Assembly (NCBI GenBank): GCA_030066595.1
Contig: JASJBI010000032.1
Span: forward strand, 62,001-126,000
Reading direction: 5' to 3'
Origin: Alphaproteobacteria bacterium
Lineage (GTDB): Bacteria > Pseudomonadota > Alphaproteobacteria > JAJFFI01
Length of the DNA stretch: 64,000 bases
The position numbers and the translations under genes were made by a program. The notes under the pieces are model-generated. The model saw nothing but the letters and a program-made list of their open reading frames with translations. It was not told the origin of the DNA and searched no databases. Of the stretch, positions 9,481 through 18,661 are shown in pieces; position 1 is the stretch's first letter, and each line of letters starts with the position of its first letter.

Positions 9481-10028
9481 GCCTTCTCGTCCGCCGCGGC
9501 CTCCTGGGCCGCCCGGTCCACCGCCTCCATGATCATCTTGGTCGCCTCCTCGGCCTCGCCCCAGCGCTTGACCTCGACCCATTTCTCCTTTTCCAGGTCT
9601 TTGTAGTGGCCGAAGAAATGGTTGATCTGGTCGCACAGCACGTCCGGCAACTGGCGATAGGAGGTGACGTTCGAATAGTAGGGATGCAGTTCGTCCACCG
9701 GCACGGCGAGGATCTTTTCGTCCGGCCCGCTCTCGTCCTCCATGACCAGGACGCCGATCGGCCGCGAGCGGATCACCGAGCCCACCGCCACCGGCACCCG
9801 CCCGATCACCATGGCGTCGGTGGGGTCGCCGTCCTCCGAGAGGGTGTGCGGTATGAATCCGTAGTTGGCCGGATAAAACATCGCCGTGTGCAGGAACCGG
9901 TTGACGAATAGCGCACCCGACACCTTGTCGAGCTCGTATTTGACCGGTTCGCCACCCAGTGGGATCTCGATGATGACATTGATGTCCCAAGGCGGGTTTC
10001 GGCCAACCGTGATCTTGTTGATGTCCAT
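9477..10028 (-). CDS. ppa: Inorganic pyrophosphatase, family I
   Basis: This enzyme hydrolyses pyrophosphate to phosphate and pulls biosynthetic reactions forward. The 183-residue length and hexameric-type sequence fit bacterial family I enzymes. Active-site signatures include [27 protein letters not shown] and the metal-binding [10 protein letters not shown]. It lies 10 bases downstream of ald and overlaps the macro-domain gene by four bases. Confidence 0.95.
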   Translation of the reverse strand: MDINKITVGRNPPWDINVIIEIPLGGEPVKYELDKVSGALFVNRFLHTAMFYPANYGFIPHTLSEDGDPTDAMVIGRVPVAVGSVIRSRPIGVLVMEDESGPDEKILAVPVDELHPYYSNVTSYRQLPDVLCDQINHFFGHYKDLEKEKWVEVKRWGEAEEATKMIMEAVDRAAQEAAADEKA

Positions 10029-10038
10029 CTGCTGTTCC

Positions 10039-11157
10039 CTAGGCTGCCAGCACCGTATCGGCGGGGGTGTAGTCGTAACCCAAATCGCGTGCCACCGCCT
10101 CGTAGGTCACGCGCCCGGCATGCACATTGAGGCCGGCCCGCAGATGCGGATCGTCGGCCATCGCCTGCCGGTAGCCCTTGTCCGCGAGCGCCAGGGCAAA
10201 GGGGAGGGTCGCGTTGTTCAGCGCAAAGGTCGAGGTTCGCGGCACTGCGCCCGGCATATTGGTGACGCAATAGTGGACGACCTCCTCGTCCCGATAGGTC
10301 GGCTCGGCATGGGTGGTGGGGCGACTGGTCTCGCAACAGCCGCCCTGGTCGATGGCGATGTCAACGATGACCGACCCCCGACGCATTTGTCGCACCATAT
10401 CGCGGGTGACCAGCTTGGGCGCCGCCGCGCCCGGCAGCAGGACCGTGCCGATCACCAGATCGGCATTGACCACATACTCCTCGATGGCATGCGCCGTAGA
10501 GTAGATGGTGTTGCATTTGGGCGCGAACTGCAGGTCCAACTCATAGAGCCGGTGCAGCGACCGCTCGATGATCGTCACCGAGGCCTCGAGCCCCATGGCC
10601 ATGCGGGCCGCATTGGTCCCGGCCACCCCGCCGCCGATGATCACCACCTTGCCGGGCGCCACCCCCGGCACGCCACCCAACAGGATCCCGGCGCCGCCCT
10701 GCTCCTTCTCGAGACAATGGGCGCCCACCTGCGCCCCCATGCGGCCGGCCACCTCGCTCATCGGCGCCAAGAGCGGTAGGCCGCCGCGATGGTCGGTCAC
10801 GGTCTCGTAGGCAATCGCGGTACAGCCCGAGTCCACCAGGCCGCGGGTCAGGTCGGCCTCCGCCGCGAGATGCAGATAAGTGAACAGGATCTGCCCCTCG
10901 CGCAGCATGCCGACTTCCTCTGGCTGCGGTTCCTTGACCTTGACGATCATGTCCGCCTCGGCGAACACCTGCTCGGCCGTGCCGGCAACCTGTGCGCCGG
11001 CGGCTGCGAAGTCCGCATCGGTGATACCGATGCCCTCGCCGGCCTTCGTCTCGACCAGCAGTTCGTGACCGTGCTGAACCAACTCGCGCACGCTCGAGGG
11101 CACGAGACCAACCCGGAACTCGAGCGTCTTGACTTCCTTTGGCACGCCGATGCGCAT
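10039..11157 (-). CDS. ald: Alanine dehydrogenase
   Basis: This NAD-dependent enzyme interconverts L-alanine and pyruvate plus ammonia. The 372-residue protein begins MRIGVPKEVK, a hallmark of the family. It has the substrate-site segment VKVKEPQPEE, the YLHLAA region and an NAD-binding Rossmann stretch VVIIGGGVAGTNAARMAMG. The C-terminal RTSTFALNNATLPF is also characteristic. It lies downstream of an AmpG-type permease, so a role in using alanine from recycled peptidoglycan is plausible but inferred. Confidence 0.95.
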   Translation of the reverse strand: MRIGVPKEVKTLEFRVGLVPSSVRELVQHGHELLVETKAGEGIGITDADFAAAGAQVAGTAEQVFAEADMIVKVKEPQPEEVGMLREGQILFTYLHLAAEADLTRGLVDSGCTAIAYETVTDHRGGLPLLAPMSEVAGRMGAQVGAHCLEKEQGGAGILLGGVPGVAPGKVVIIGGGVAGTNAARMAMGLEASVTIIERSLHRLYELDLQFAPKCNTIYSTAHAIEEYVVNADLVIGTVLLPGAAAPKLVTRDMVRQMRRGSVIVDIAIDQGGCCETSRPTTHAEPTYRDEEVVHYCVTNMPGAVPRTSTFALNNATLPFALALADKGYRQAMADDPHLRAGLNVHAGRVTYEAVARDLGYDYTPADTVLAA

Positions 11158-11244
11158 GTGCTGCCCCCTGTTGCTCCGCTCCGCTCTTCTGCGCCGGGGC
11201 CTCGCCCGGCAGCGAGGAAAGCATGGATTACCGGCTCACGTGCG

Positions 11245-12618
11245 TCAACGCGATTGCGCGGTCGCCTGTCGGGCCGGCGCCTGGGCGTCGGCGCTCACAT
11301 ACTTCATCAGGTACAGCACCAGGAGGATCGCCGGGATGCCGAGCGACGAAGCATACAGGAAGAAGACGATATAGCCCTCCGCATCGACGATCACGCCCGA
11401 GAAGCCCGCCAGGATCTTGCCCGGCAGTAACATCAACGACGTGAACAGGGCGTACTGGGTGGCGGTGTAGGAGACGCTGGTGAGCGACGACAAATAGGCG
11501 ATGAAGGCAGAGCCCGAGATGCCGAAGGCGAAGTTATCGGCGCTGACCGCGACGGCGATGACCCAGAACTCGCTGGACCCGAACCAGGCCATCCAGGCGA
11601 ACAGCAAATTCGTCAGCATCAACAGCACAGCCGAAATCAAGAGCGCCCACATGACCCCGATACGGTAGACGAGCAGCCCGCCGAACCCGGCGCCGGCGAT
11701 CGTGACGGCGAGGCCGAGCACCTTGGTGGCGGTGGCGATGTCGGACAGGCTGAAGCCCATGTCGATGTAGAAGGGGTTGGCCATCACGCCCAGAGTGATG
11801 TCGGAGAGGCGGAACAAGCCGACAAAGAGCAGAATGACCAAGCCCAAACGGCCGTTGCGGGCGAAGAAGTCGACGAACGGTTCGATGATCGCGCGGACGA
11901 ACCAGCGCAGCGCCTTGCCCGGCAGCCCGATCAGACGCGATCGCGCCGGCGCGGCCACAACGGGCTGCGCGACGCGCTCGGCCGTGTCGGGCTCGCGGAT
12001 GATCAGAACCGTCACGAAACCGACTCCCATGCAGGCAGCCATGATCAGGTAGCTCGTGCTCCAACCGAATTGTTCCGCGATGTAGAGCGCGAAGGCGCCG
12101 CCGACGATGCGCACCCCAAGCATGTAACCTGCTTGGTAGGTCCCCGCCATTCCGCCTTGCAGCTCCAGGTCGACGGCTTCGATACGGTAGGCGTCGATCG
12201 CGATATCCTGCGTCGCGGAGCAAAACGCGACGATGAGCGCGAACAGAGCCATCCTCCAGAGATCCTGGGCCGGGTCCGTCGTGGCCATCCCGACCAGCCC
12301 AGCCGCTACACCGCATATGGCCAGGATCATCCAACTGCGGCGCCGGCCCAGCGCGGAATGCAGCACCGGGATCTTGACGTGATCCACGATCGGCGACCAC
12401 AGCACCTTGATCGAGTATGTGAGCGCGACCCAGGAGACAAACCCGATCGCGGTTCGGGAAACGCCAACGTCGCGCAGCCAAGCCGACAGAGTGGCGAAGA
12501 CCAGCACCAGCGGCAGCCCGGCCGAAAAGCCCAGGAACAGCATGCCGATGACGCGAGGGTGGCGATAGACGGATAGGGATTCGCGCCAGCTGTGCTTTGC
12601 CGTAGCGGCGTGGCTCAC
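11245..12618 (-). CDS. ampG: AmpG-like MFS permease
   Basis: The 457-residue major-facilitator protein has about 12-14 hydrophobic segments. AmpG-type features near the N-terminus are LGFSAGLPLVLVFATLSAWL and the following helix with KVLWSPIVD. The family imports GlcNAc-anhydroMurNAc peptides into the cytoplasm for cell-wall recycling. The GTG at 12618 overlaps the adenosine kinase stop (GTGA). The frame stays open upstream, but there it runs antisense to normal kinase codon use. A different substrate within the PAT/MFS group cannot be excluded. Confidence 0.82.
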   Translation of the reverse strand: MSHAATAKHSWRESLSVYRHPRVIGMLFLGFSAGLPLVLVFATLSAWLRDVGVSRTAIGFVSWVALTYSIKVLWSPIVDHVKIPVLHSALGRRRSWMILAICGVAAGLVGMATTDPAQDLWRMALFALIVAFCSATQDIAIDAYRIEAVDLELQGGMAGTYQAGYMLGVRIVGGAFALYIAEQFGWSTSYLIMAACMGVGFVTVLIIREPDTAERVAQPVVAAPARSRLIGLPGKALRWFVRAIIEPFVDFFARNGRLGLVILLFVGLFRLSDITLGVMANPFYIDMGFSLSDIATATKVLGLAVTIAGAGFGGLLVYRIGVMWALLISAVLLMLTNLLFAWMAWFGSSEFWVIAVAVSADNFAFGISGSAFIAYLSSLTSVSYTATQYALFTSLMLLPGKILAGFSGVIVDAEGYIVFFLYASSLGIPAILLVLYLMKYVSADAQAPARQATAQSR

Positions 12619-13607
12619 CCCAGCCTCTCCTTGACCAAGGCCTGCAACGGCCGCTCGGGCCGAGCGCCCATGTGACTGATCACCTCGCCGGCGGCAATCG
12701 CCGCGATGCGGCCGGCCACGGCCAGGCCCAGCCCGTGGGTGTAGCCATAGAGGAACCCGGAGGCATAGAGATCGCCCGCACCGGTGGTGTCGACCACCTG
12801 TGCGACCGGCTCGGCGTCGATCACATGCACCTCGTCGCCCGCGACGATCAACGAGCCCTTCTCGCTGCGCGTCAGGCAAGCCACGTCACAGTCGGCGCGT
12901 ACCCGTTGCAGGCCCTCGTCGAACTCCTCTACCTGGTAGAGCGAAGCCAGCTCGGTCTCGTTGGCGAACAGGATATCGATGTGCCCCGCGACCAGATCGA
13001 GAAAGGCATCTCTATGCCGGTCCACGCAAAACGGGTCGGACAAGGACAACGCCACCTTGCGCCCGGCCGCGTGCGCGATCTCCGCCGCCTTGACGAAGGC
13101 CTCTTTCGCGTGTGGCGGATCATAGAGATAGCCCTCGAGATAGGTCACCTGGGCGGAGCGAACCAAATTGGCGTCGATGTCCGCCGGGCCCAGATCGATG
13201 CACGCACCCAGAAAGGTCTGCATGGTGCGTTGCGCATCCGGGGTCACGACGATCAGGCAGCGCGCGGTGCCTTCGCCGTCTTGCGCCCGTGGCGTGTCGA
13301 AGTGCACGCCGGTCGCCCGGATGTCGTGGCTGAACACCTGGCCGAGCTGATCATCGCGGACCTTGCCGATATACGCTGCAGAGCCACCGAGCGAGGCCAG
13401 ACCGGCCATGGTGTTGGCGGCGGATCCGCCGGAAACCTCAACGGCAGGACCCATCCCGGCGTAGATCGTTTCCGCCTCGGTCGCGTCGACCAAAGCCATC
13501 GTCCCTTTGACCAACCCATGCCGCTGGAGGAACGCCTCGTCGCCATGCGCCAACACGTCGACGATCGCGTTGCCGATGCCGACCGCATCGAAAGCCGTCT
13601 GCGTCAC
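12615..13607 (-). CDS. Adenosine kinase / PfkB-family sugar kinase
   Basis: The 330-residue PfkB-fold kinase probably converts adenosine to AMP, as its alphaproteobacterial homologues are annotated. The N-terminal GIGNAIVDVLAH, substrate-side SGGSAANTMAGLASLGG and the C-terminal PfkB signature with anion hole and catalytic Asp, DTTGAGDLYASGFLYG, are all present. It heads the minus-strand unit kinase-ampG-ald-ppa-macro. Substrate choice among nucleosides and sugars cannot be fixed from sequence alone. Confidence 0.88.
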   Translation of the reverse strand: MTQTAFDAVGIGNAIVDVLAHGDEAFLQRHGLVKGTMALVDATEAETIYAGMGPAVEVSGGSAANTMAGLASLGGSAAYIGKVRDDQLGQVFSHDIRATGVHFDTPRAQDGEGTARCLIVVTPDAQRTMQTFLGACIDLGPADIDANLVRSAQVTYLEGYLYDPPHAKEAFVKAAEIAHAAGRKVALSLSDPFCVDRHRDAFLDLVAGHIDILFANETELASLYQVEEFDEGLQRVRADCDVACLTRSEKGSLIVAGDEVHVIDAEPVAQVVDTTGAGDLYASGFLYGYTHGLGLAVAGRIAAIAAGEVISHMGARPERPLQALVKERLG

Positions 13608-14131
13608 AGCCGTAGTCTCCTGAAAGCGTGGCGGCGCCGTTCGGCCGCGCCGGGAGTATATAGAGTGCCGAGACGGATCGCACGCAAGGGCCGCCGGAAG
13701 GCGATTCCCGGCGCGGCGAACGCACCCTCCCGACCTGAACCTCCCGGCAGGAAAGAGCGGACGAATGGGCGAATCAAACCAGGCACTAGCGGCAAGTCCC
13801 GGCGAGCGCTCCTAGGGCCTTGATATTCCATACCTTCAAGCGGAACCAAATGCGAACATCGCCGATGGTAGGGCTTCCGGCAGACGTTTCAACGACCGCT
13901 CGACCGCATGGTCTCCCGTCTTCCAGCGCCCAAAGGAGGGTCGGCGGGCCGTATCCTGCTGCCATGAGACTGCATAGAGATCAGGGGATTAGGGTCTCTT
14001 GTTTGCTTAGCGTGGGAATTGTGTTCTTGATTTGATCGATTGCGGCGGACGAATTGCAGGCGCGGGCGTGGCGCGGTCCGGCCTGGGCGGGTAGGATGCG
14101 CCCCCGAACCCGTGCTCTCCGTTTCACGCTC
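13608..14131. other. Intergenic region between adenosine kinase and EI24-like gene
   Basis: This 524-base stretch contains no convincing coding region or RNA gene. On the minus strand a weak promoter for the kinase could be formed by TTGCGT (13682-13687) and TATATA/TATACT (13655-13662), but the spacing is long. The region becomes more AT-rich around 13975-14040, ahead of the plus-strand gene. Short open frames here have no ribosome site. Confidence 0.4.
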
Positions 14132-14818
14132 ATGATCGGACAATTCCTGAAGGCGGTTGGACAGCTGGACGACCCGCGGGTGCGGGGCGTGATCCTGGGC
14201 AGCCTTGTCGCCACCTTGCTGTTGTTCTTTCTTGTCGGGGTCGCGGTCGTGACCGGCCTCGGCTTCTTGGAGCTGACCGGCGTGCCGGCGTTCGAATGGC
14301 TGATCGAACTGCTGGGCGCGGCAGCCGTCGTTCTGCTCGCTTGGTTCGCCTTCCCGGCCTTCATGGGCGTGATCGCCTCGCTCTTTCTCGAGCGGGTGGT
14401 CGATGCGGTCGAGCATCGCCATTACCCGGGCCTGCCCGCGCCCCGCAACCTCGGCGTTTCAACCAGCATTGTGATGGCAACGCGTTTTGCCGGCGTGGTT
14501 CTCCTGGTCAACCTGGTCGCCCTGCCGTTCTACGCCATCTTTCTGTTCTTCCCGGTGCTGAGCTTCGCCTTGTTCATCTGCGTGAACGGCTACCTCTTGG
14601 GACGGGAATATTTCGAACTGGTCGCGGCGCGGCGCATGGACCAGACCGGCTTCCGCGCCCTGTTCCGGGCAAACCGCGCCACCCTGTTCCTCGCGGGCAT
14701 CGTGGTGGCCCTTCTGACCACGGTGCCGATCATCAATCTGTTGGCCCCGGTGGTCGCCACCGCGTTCATCACCCATGTCTTCCACGGCCTCTATGCGCAA
14801 GCACCGGCGCACGCCTAG
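14132..14818 (+). CDS. EI24/CysZ-like integral membrane protein
   Basis: The 228-residue protein has at least four long hydrophobic segments (for example ILGSLVATLLLFFLVGVAVV and the helix around LVNLVALPFYAIFLFF). The motif NGYLLGREYFELVAARR is typical of the EI24/CysZ family. CysZ members are sulfate channels, but most alphaproteobacterial relatives are uncharacterised. The ATG at 14132 begins the conserved part; in-frame ATGs at 14096 and 14054 are possible but would add an Arg-rich, non-conserved leader. It overlaps the next lipoprotein gene. Confidence 0.75.
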   Translation: MIGQFLKAVGQLDDPRVRGVILGSLVATLLLFFLVGVAVVTGLGFLELTGVPAFEWLIELLGAAAVVLLAWFAFPAFMGVIASLFLERVVDAVEHRHYPGLPAPRNLGVSTSIVMATRFAGVVLLVNLVALPFYAIFLFFPVLSFALFICVNGYLLGREYFELVAARRMDQTGFRALFRANRATLFLAGIVVALLTTVPIINLLAPVVATAFITHVFHGLYAQAPAHA

Positions 14819-15170
14819 ATCGCCCGCATGGGGCCTGGTCGCCGCCATGATGCTGTTTGCCGCCTGTTCGGAGGACGGCGCAGACGTGGACGCCGTACTC
14901 GACGACCCGGGTCGCCTGCGCGGCCAAAGCCCGGAACAGATCCAAGCCATGTTCGGCGCGCCCGGCTTCAAACGGCGGGAAGGTCCCGCCCGGATCTGGC
15001 AGTACACCGGGCCGACCTGTAATCTCGATTTGTTCTTCTATCCCGCAAAGGACGCACCCGACGGACCGATTGCCGTGGTTCATTTCGAGATCCGCGACGT
15101 CACGGCGCAGCCGGTCACCAGTCGCGGCTGCCTTGCGACCCTCGCCAATGCACAAAGCGCGGCACGATAA
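14793..15170 (+). CDS. Small lipoprotein, BamE/OmlA-like
   Basis: The 125-residue product has an Arg-rich n-region and a lipobox MLFAAC (Cys25), so it is a likely lipoprotein. The mature part contains LRGQSPEQIQAMFGAPGFKR followed by IWQYTGPTCNLDLFFY. This resembles the helix-then-sheet pattern of BamE/SmpA-type domains, although similarity is only by eye. The start lies inside the EI24-like gene (26-base overlap); an in-frame ATG at 14775 is possible. It converges on nth. Confidence 0.6.
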   Translation: MRKHRRTPRSPAWGLVAAMMLFAACSEDGADVDAVLDDPGRLRGQSPEQIQAMFGAPGFKRREGPARIWQYTGPTCNLDLFFYPAKDAPDGPIAVVHFEIRDVTAQPVTSRGCLATLANAQSAAR

Positions 15171-15176
15171 GGGTCC

Positions 15177-15812
15177 TTAAACTGTGGTCTTTGCCTTGTA
15201 GCCGCAGAGGTCGCTGACCACGCAGTTCGGACAGTCCGGTTTGCGCGCCTTGCACACATAGCGCCCATGCAGGATCAGCCAGTGGTGCGCGTGCAGCTTG
15301 TAATGCGGGGGCACGACCTTCTCGAGACCGCGTTCCACCTCCAGCGGAGTCTTGCCCGGCGCCAGGCCGGTGCGATTGCCGACCCGGAAGATATGCGTGT
15401 CGACGGCGATGGTCGGCTCGCCGAAGGCAACGTTCAGTACGACATTCGCGGTCTTGCGCCCGACGCCCGGCAGCTTCTCCAGCGCTTCGCGATCCCTCGG
15501 CACTTTGCCGCCATGCTCTTCCAGCAGGATCTGGCTGAGCCGGATCACGTTCTTGGCCTTGCTGTTGAACAGGCCGATCGTGCGGATGTGCTCTTTGAGC
15601 CCGGCTTCGCCGAGCGCCAGCATCTCTTCCGGTGTGTCGGCCACCTTGAACAGGGTCGCCGTCGCCTTGTTCACGCCGGCGTCGGTCGCCTGGGCCGAGA
15701 GGACCACCGCGACCAGCAGGGTGTAGGGGTCGACATGCTCGAGCTCGCTGCGCGGGGCGGGGGTCTTCTCGGCGAGCCGTCGGAAGAATTCTTCGATGTG
15801 GGCGCGTTTCAT
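15177..15812 (-). CDS. nth: Endonuclease III
   Basis: This base-excision repair glycosylase/AP lyase removes oxidised pyrimidines. The 211-residue protein has the helix-hairpin-helix LPGVGRKTANVVLNVAFG with the catalytic Lys, and the conserved catalytic Asp in VDTHIFRVGNRTG. A C-terminal [4Fe-4S] cluster motif with C-x6-C-x2-C-x5-C spacing runs CKARKPDCPNCVVSDLC. It is transcribed away from the DUF2244 gene and ends seven bases from the lipoprotein stop. Confidence 0.96.
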   Translation of the reverse strand: MKRAHIEEFFRRLAEKTPAPRSELEHVDPYTLLVAVVLSAQATDAGVNKATATLFKVADTPEEMLALGEAGLKEHIRTIGLFNSKAKNVIRLSQILLEEHGGKVPRDREALEKLPGVGRKTANVVLNVAFGEPTIAVDTHIFRVGNRTGLAPGKTPLEVERGLEKVVPPHYKLHAHHWLILHGRYVCKARKPDCPNCVVSDLCGYKAKTTV

Positions 15813-15911
15813 GGCGGCAAAGGTATAACAGAAGCCCCCGCCTTAGGCCGCAACGACCCGCTGCACAAACGCAGATTGCCGCCTTCCCCCGGACCGGCCT
15901 ATGATGACCCC

Positions 15912-16412
15912 ATGTCTGGGGACGACACGATCATCGCCGACAACTCCGCCGATCTGCATCTGGTCTTGCGCCCGCATCGGAGTCTCGGACCGGTGGGCTT
16001 CTGGATCCTGATGAGCGCCATCTGCGCGGTCAGCTTCGCTGCCGGCATCTATTTTTACGTCCATGGGGCGTGGCCGGTGGTGGGCTTCCTCGGCCTGGAC
16101 GTGCTGGCCATCTATTGGGCGTTCCGCGCCAGCTACCGCAGCGGCCAGCTGATGGAAACCGTGGAGTTGACCCGCGACAAGCTCACCGTGCGCCGACTGA
16201 TGCCCGGCGGCCGGCTGTATCAGTGGGAATTCCAACCTTATTGGCTCAACGTCGATCTCGACGAGCCGATCGAGCACGCAAGCCAGATCCGGCTGCGCTC
16301 GCACGGTCGTTCCCTCGTGATCGGTTCCTATCTGCCGCCCGATGAACGCAAGGAGGTGGCCGACGCACTGCGCCGCGCGCTTGCCCGGCAGCGGGCGCCC
16401 GCCGCGTCCTAA
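15912..16412 (+). CDS. DUF2244 membrane protein
   Basis: The 166-residue protein has two adjacent membrane helices (about residues 30-70, including VGFWILMSAICAVSFAAGIY) and a soluble C-terminal part. The motif RPHRSLGPVGFW and the cytoplasmic VELTRDKLTVRR are characteristic of the DUF2244 family, for which no biochemical role is established. The ATG at 15912 was chosen because the open frame further upstream runs through nth on the opposite strand. Confidence 0.72.
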   Translation: MSGDDTIIADNSADLHLVLRPHRSLGPVGFWILMSAICAVSFAAGIYFYVHGAWPVVGFLGLDVLAIYWAFRASYRSGQLMETVELTRDKLTVRRLMPGGRLYQWEFQPYWLNVDLDEPIEHASQIRLRSHGRSLVIGSYLPPDERKEVADALRRALARQRAPAAS

Positions 16413-16435
16413 AGCACCGCCGTCCGTCGTCTCCC

Positions 16436-17368
16436 GTGCCTGGCAAGATCCGCCCTCTGGACGTGGCAATGTTGTTTTTCCTGGGCTCGGCCTGGGGCTC
16501 GTCCTTCATGTTCATCAAGATCGGCATCGGCTCGATCCCGCCGGTGACGCTGGCCGCGGCGCGGGTCTTGATCGGCGCCGCACTGTTGGCCGCAATCGCC
16601 CGGGCGCAAGGCCGCCATTTCCCGCCGATCGGACGCGTGTGGCTGCTGTTCCTGCTCATCGGGCTGACCGGAAATGCCCTGCCCTTCGCGCTGATCGGAG
16701 TGGGCGAGACCCTGATCGACAGCGCGCTGGCTGCGGTCCTTATAGCGACGGTGCCTTTGTTCACAATGTGCCTGGCGCATTTCTTTGCGGCCGATGACCG
16801 CTTGAGCGCAGGCAAGATCCTCGGGCTGGTGCTCGGCTTTTCGGGTGTGGTGCTGTTGATCGGTCCGGACGCGTTGGCCGGCGCGCAGGCCGACGTGCTG
16901 GGGGCCGCCGCGATCGTCGGTGCGGCCCTGGGCTATGCGGTCACCAATATTGCCGCGCAACAGGCCCGCAGGTTGCCGGCCGTAGTAGCAGGCGCCTGTA
17001 CGCTCGCCTGTGCCGCGCTTTGGGCGGTGCCCGCAAGTCTGCTGCTCGAGCGCCCGTGGACCGTCTCACCGGGGACGGACGCGCTGCTCGCGCTTCTGGC
17101 TTTGACCTTGGTCAGCACAGCGGCCGGCAATCTCGTTTTCTTCCGGCTGATCGCGCGCACCGGCCCGAGCTTTGTGTCCTTCAACAACTACCTCATCCCA
17201 GGGATGGGCGTGATTTTCGGCACGCTCTTCCTGGGGGAAGAGATCGGCCTGCGAACCCTCGGCGCGCTGGCGCTCATCCTGTTGGGCATCGCCGCGGCGA
17301 CCGACGCCGGCCCCCGGCTCTGGCGTAGCCTGCAATCCCGGCGTACCGGGCGGATGCCGCGGGCTTAG
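16436..17368 (+). CDS. DMT-family (EamA) transporter
   Basis: The 310-residue inner-membrane protein has two EamA repeats of about five helices each, beginning with LDVAMLFFLGSAWGSSFMFI. The second repeat ends with a family-typical PGMGVIFGTLFLGEEIG. Such carriers export amino acids or other metabolites; the substrate is not predictable. It starts at a GTG 23 bases after the DUF2244 gene and overlaps the convergent Smr gene by four bases. Confidence 0.85.
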   Translation: MPGKIRPLDVAMLFFLGSAWGSSFMFIKIGIGSIPPVTLAAARVLIGAALLAAIARAQGRHFPPIGRVWLLFLLIGLTGNALPFALIGVGETLIDSALAAVLIATVPLFTMCLAHFFAADDRLSAGKILGLVLGFSGVVLLIGPDALAGAQADVLGAAAIVGAALGYAVTNIAAQQARRLPAVVAGACTLACAALWAVPASLLLERPWTVSPGTDALLALLALTLVSTAAGNLVFFRLIARTGPSFVSFNNYLIPGMGVIFGTLFLGEEIGLRTLGALALILLGIAAATDAGPRLWRSLQSRRTGRMPRA

Positions 17369-17979
17369 CGGCGGCGACGCAGGAGAACATAGAGCGCGCC
17401 CGCGCCGCCGTCTTTGGGGCGGGCCGGCGCCGTCGCCAGCACAAGCGCTGCGTTCGGCGGTCCTGAAAGCCATTGCGGCACGGCCTGGCGCAAGACTCCT
17501 GTTCGTTGCGTTGTCGAAACATCCTCCGCCCGGCCGCCTTTGCCGGTGATGACCAACACGCAGCGCCGGCCGGCATCGTGCGAAATCGCGATGAAATCGG
17601 CCAGGGCCCGGTGCGCCTCGGCCTGGGTCATGCCGTGCAGGTCGAGCCTGGCGTCGATGGGCAGCTGCCCGCGCCTGAGCCGCATCTCGAGGCGACGGTC
17701 GAGCCCAAAACCCGGCCGAGGAACCGGTACCGCTTCGGCTGGTGGGGAAGGCTTCGTAGGCGACGGACCCTTTGCGGGCGTGGCTGACCTCGCCCGGACC
17801 TCCTCGGGGTCCCCGGCCTCAGTCTGCGAGGGGCGGGTCCGCTTGCCCGGCTCCAATGGCCGGGCGCCGGCCTTCACCTTCGCCCAGAGCGCGGCCTCGG
17901 CATGGGTCAGTCCAGAGGATTTTGCTCGGTCGCCCGCCTTGCGGGCGCGGTCAGGACGCTTGTCGTCCTTGCCCGACAT
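17365..17979 (-). CDS. Smr-domain protein
   Basis: The 204-residue protein has a low-complexity, Pro/Arg/Lys-rich N-terminal half and a C-terminal Smr domain (about residues 110-200). The domain contains the motif DARLDLHGMTQAEAHRAL and the later VITGKGG. Smr domains are DNA or RNA nicking or binding modules related to the MutS2 C-terminus. It begins 29 bases before the end of lutC, so it is probably the last gene of that minus-strand transcript. A link to lactate metabolism is not implied. Confidence 0.85.
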   Translation of the reverse strand: MSGKDDKRPDRARKAGDRAKSSGLTHAEAALWAKVKAGARPLEPGKRTRPSQTEAGDPEEVRARSATPAKGPSPTKPSPPAEAVPVPRPGFGLDRRLEMRLRRGQLPIDARLDLHGMTQAEAHRALADFIAISHDAGRRCVLVITGKGGRAEDVSTTQRTGVLRQAVPQWLSGPPNAALVLATAPARPKDGGAGALYVLLRRRR

Positions 17980-18661
17980 AGTCCGCCACGAGCAGGATGT
18001 GCAGCCGCCGGGGCCCGTGCGCGCCCATCTGAATGGTTTGCTCGATATCCGCGCTCCTGGACGGCCCGGTCACGAACAATACGGTGCGCGGCAATCGCTT
18101 TTCTCCGTCGCCTTGCGCCCGGCGCAGCAGATCCCAGCCGTCCTCATACGCACCGACGATCTGGTTCTCATGCAAAACTACCATGTGAGAGTCCGGCAAC
18201 AGGTTCAAGGTGGACGGATGATGCGCCCCCGAGATCACCATCAAAGTGCCGGACTCGGCGATGCCCGCAAACGCGGCGGTCAGGCTGACCTCGTCCGCCG
18301 GATCGGCCTTGCCCTGGCGCAGGGCGAGCATCGGCTCCAGCTTCCAGGGAATTCGATCCAGCGAAGAGTCCGGCGCCATGGTGACCCGCATCGGCAAGTT
18401 GTGGCGCGCCAGATAGCTGACCACGGCGCGCGGGATGGCCCCAGCGTGACTGACGCGCTGAACGGTCGCCGCCGCTTCCTCCGCCATGGAGACGAACAGG
18501 TCGACGAGGCGCGTCCGGTCCAGATCGCTTCGCGCGGGCACGAGGTTGCGCTTCGGGGACTCGAGCCTATCGATCAGCTCCCGTGCCTTCTCGTCGTCCA
18601 GCGCATCGTCACGGCCAATGCCGGCACGAATCCGCGCGAAGATCTCGCCACGCGTCGTCAC
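17951..18661 (-). CDS. lutC: LutC-type LUD protein, lactate oxidation subunit
   Basis: The 236-residue LUD-domain protein is the third component of the LutABC (LldEFG) iron-sulfur L-lactate dehydrogenase. The C-terminal half has the family's SGTLMVISGAHHPSTLNLLP and RTVLFVTGPSRSADIEQTI. The GTG start at 18661 overlaps the lutB stop (GTGA). The frame extends upstream but there it lies inside lutB and is non-coding. Confidence 0.88.
   Translation of the reverse strand: MTTRGEIFARIRAGIGRDDALDDEKARELIDRLESPKRNLVPARSDLDRTRLVDLFVSMAEEAAATVQRVSHAGAIPRAVVSYLARHNLPMRVTMAPDSSLDRIPWKLEPMLALRQGKADPADEVSLTAAFAGIAESGTLMVISGAHHPSTLNLLPDSHMVVLHENQIVGAYEDGWDLLRRAQGDGEKRLPRTVLFVTGPSRSADIEQTIQMGAHGPRRLHILLVADYVGQGRQAS

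Noticed and set aside
8947-9990. Long minus-strand frame that would extend the macro-domain protein upstream
   Set aside because: The extension lies antiphase within ppa; the GTGA overlap gives a normal macro-domain length.
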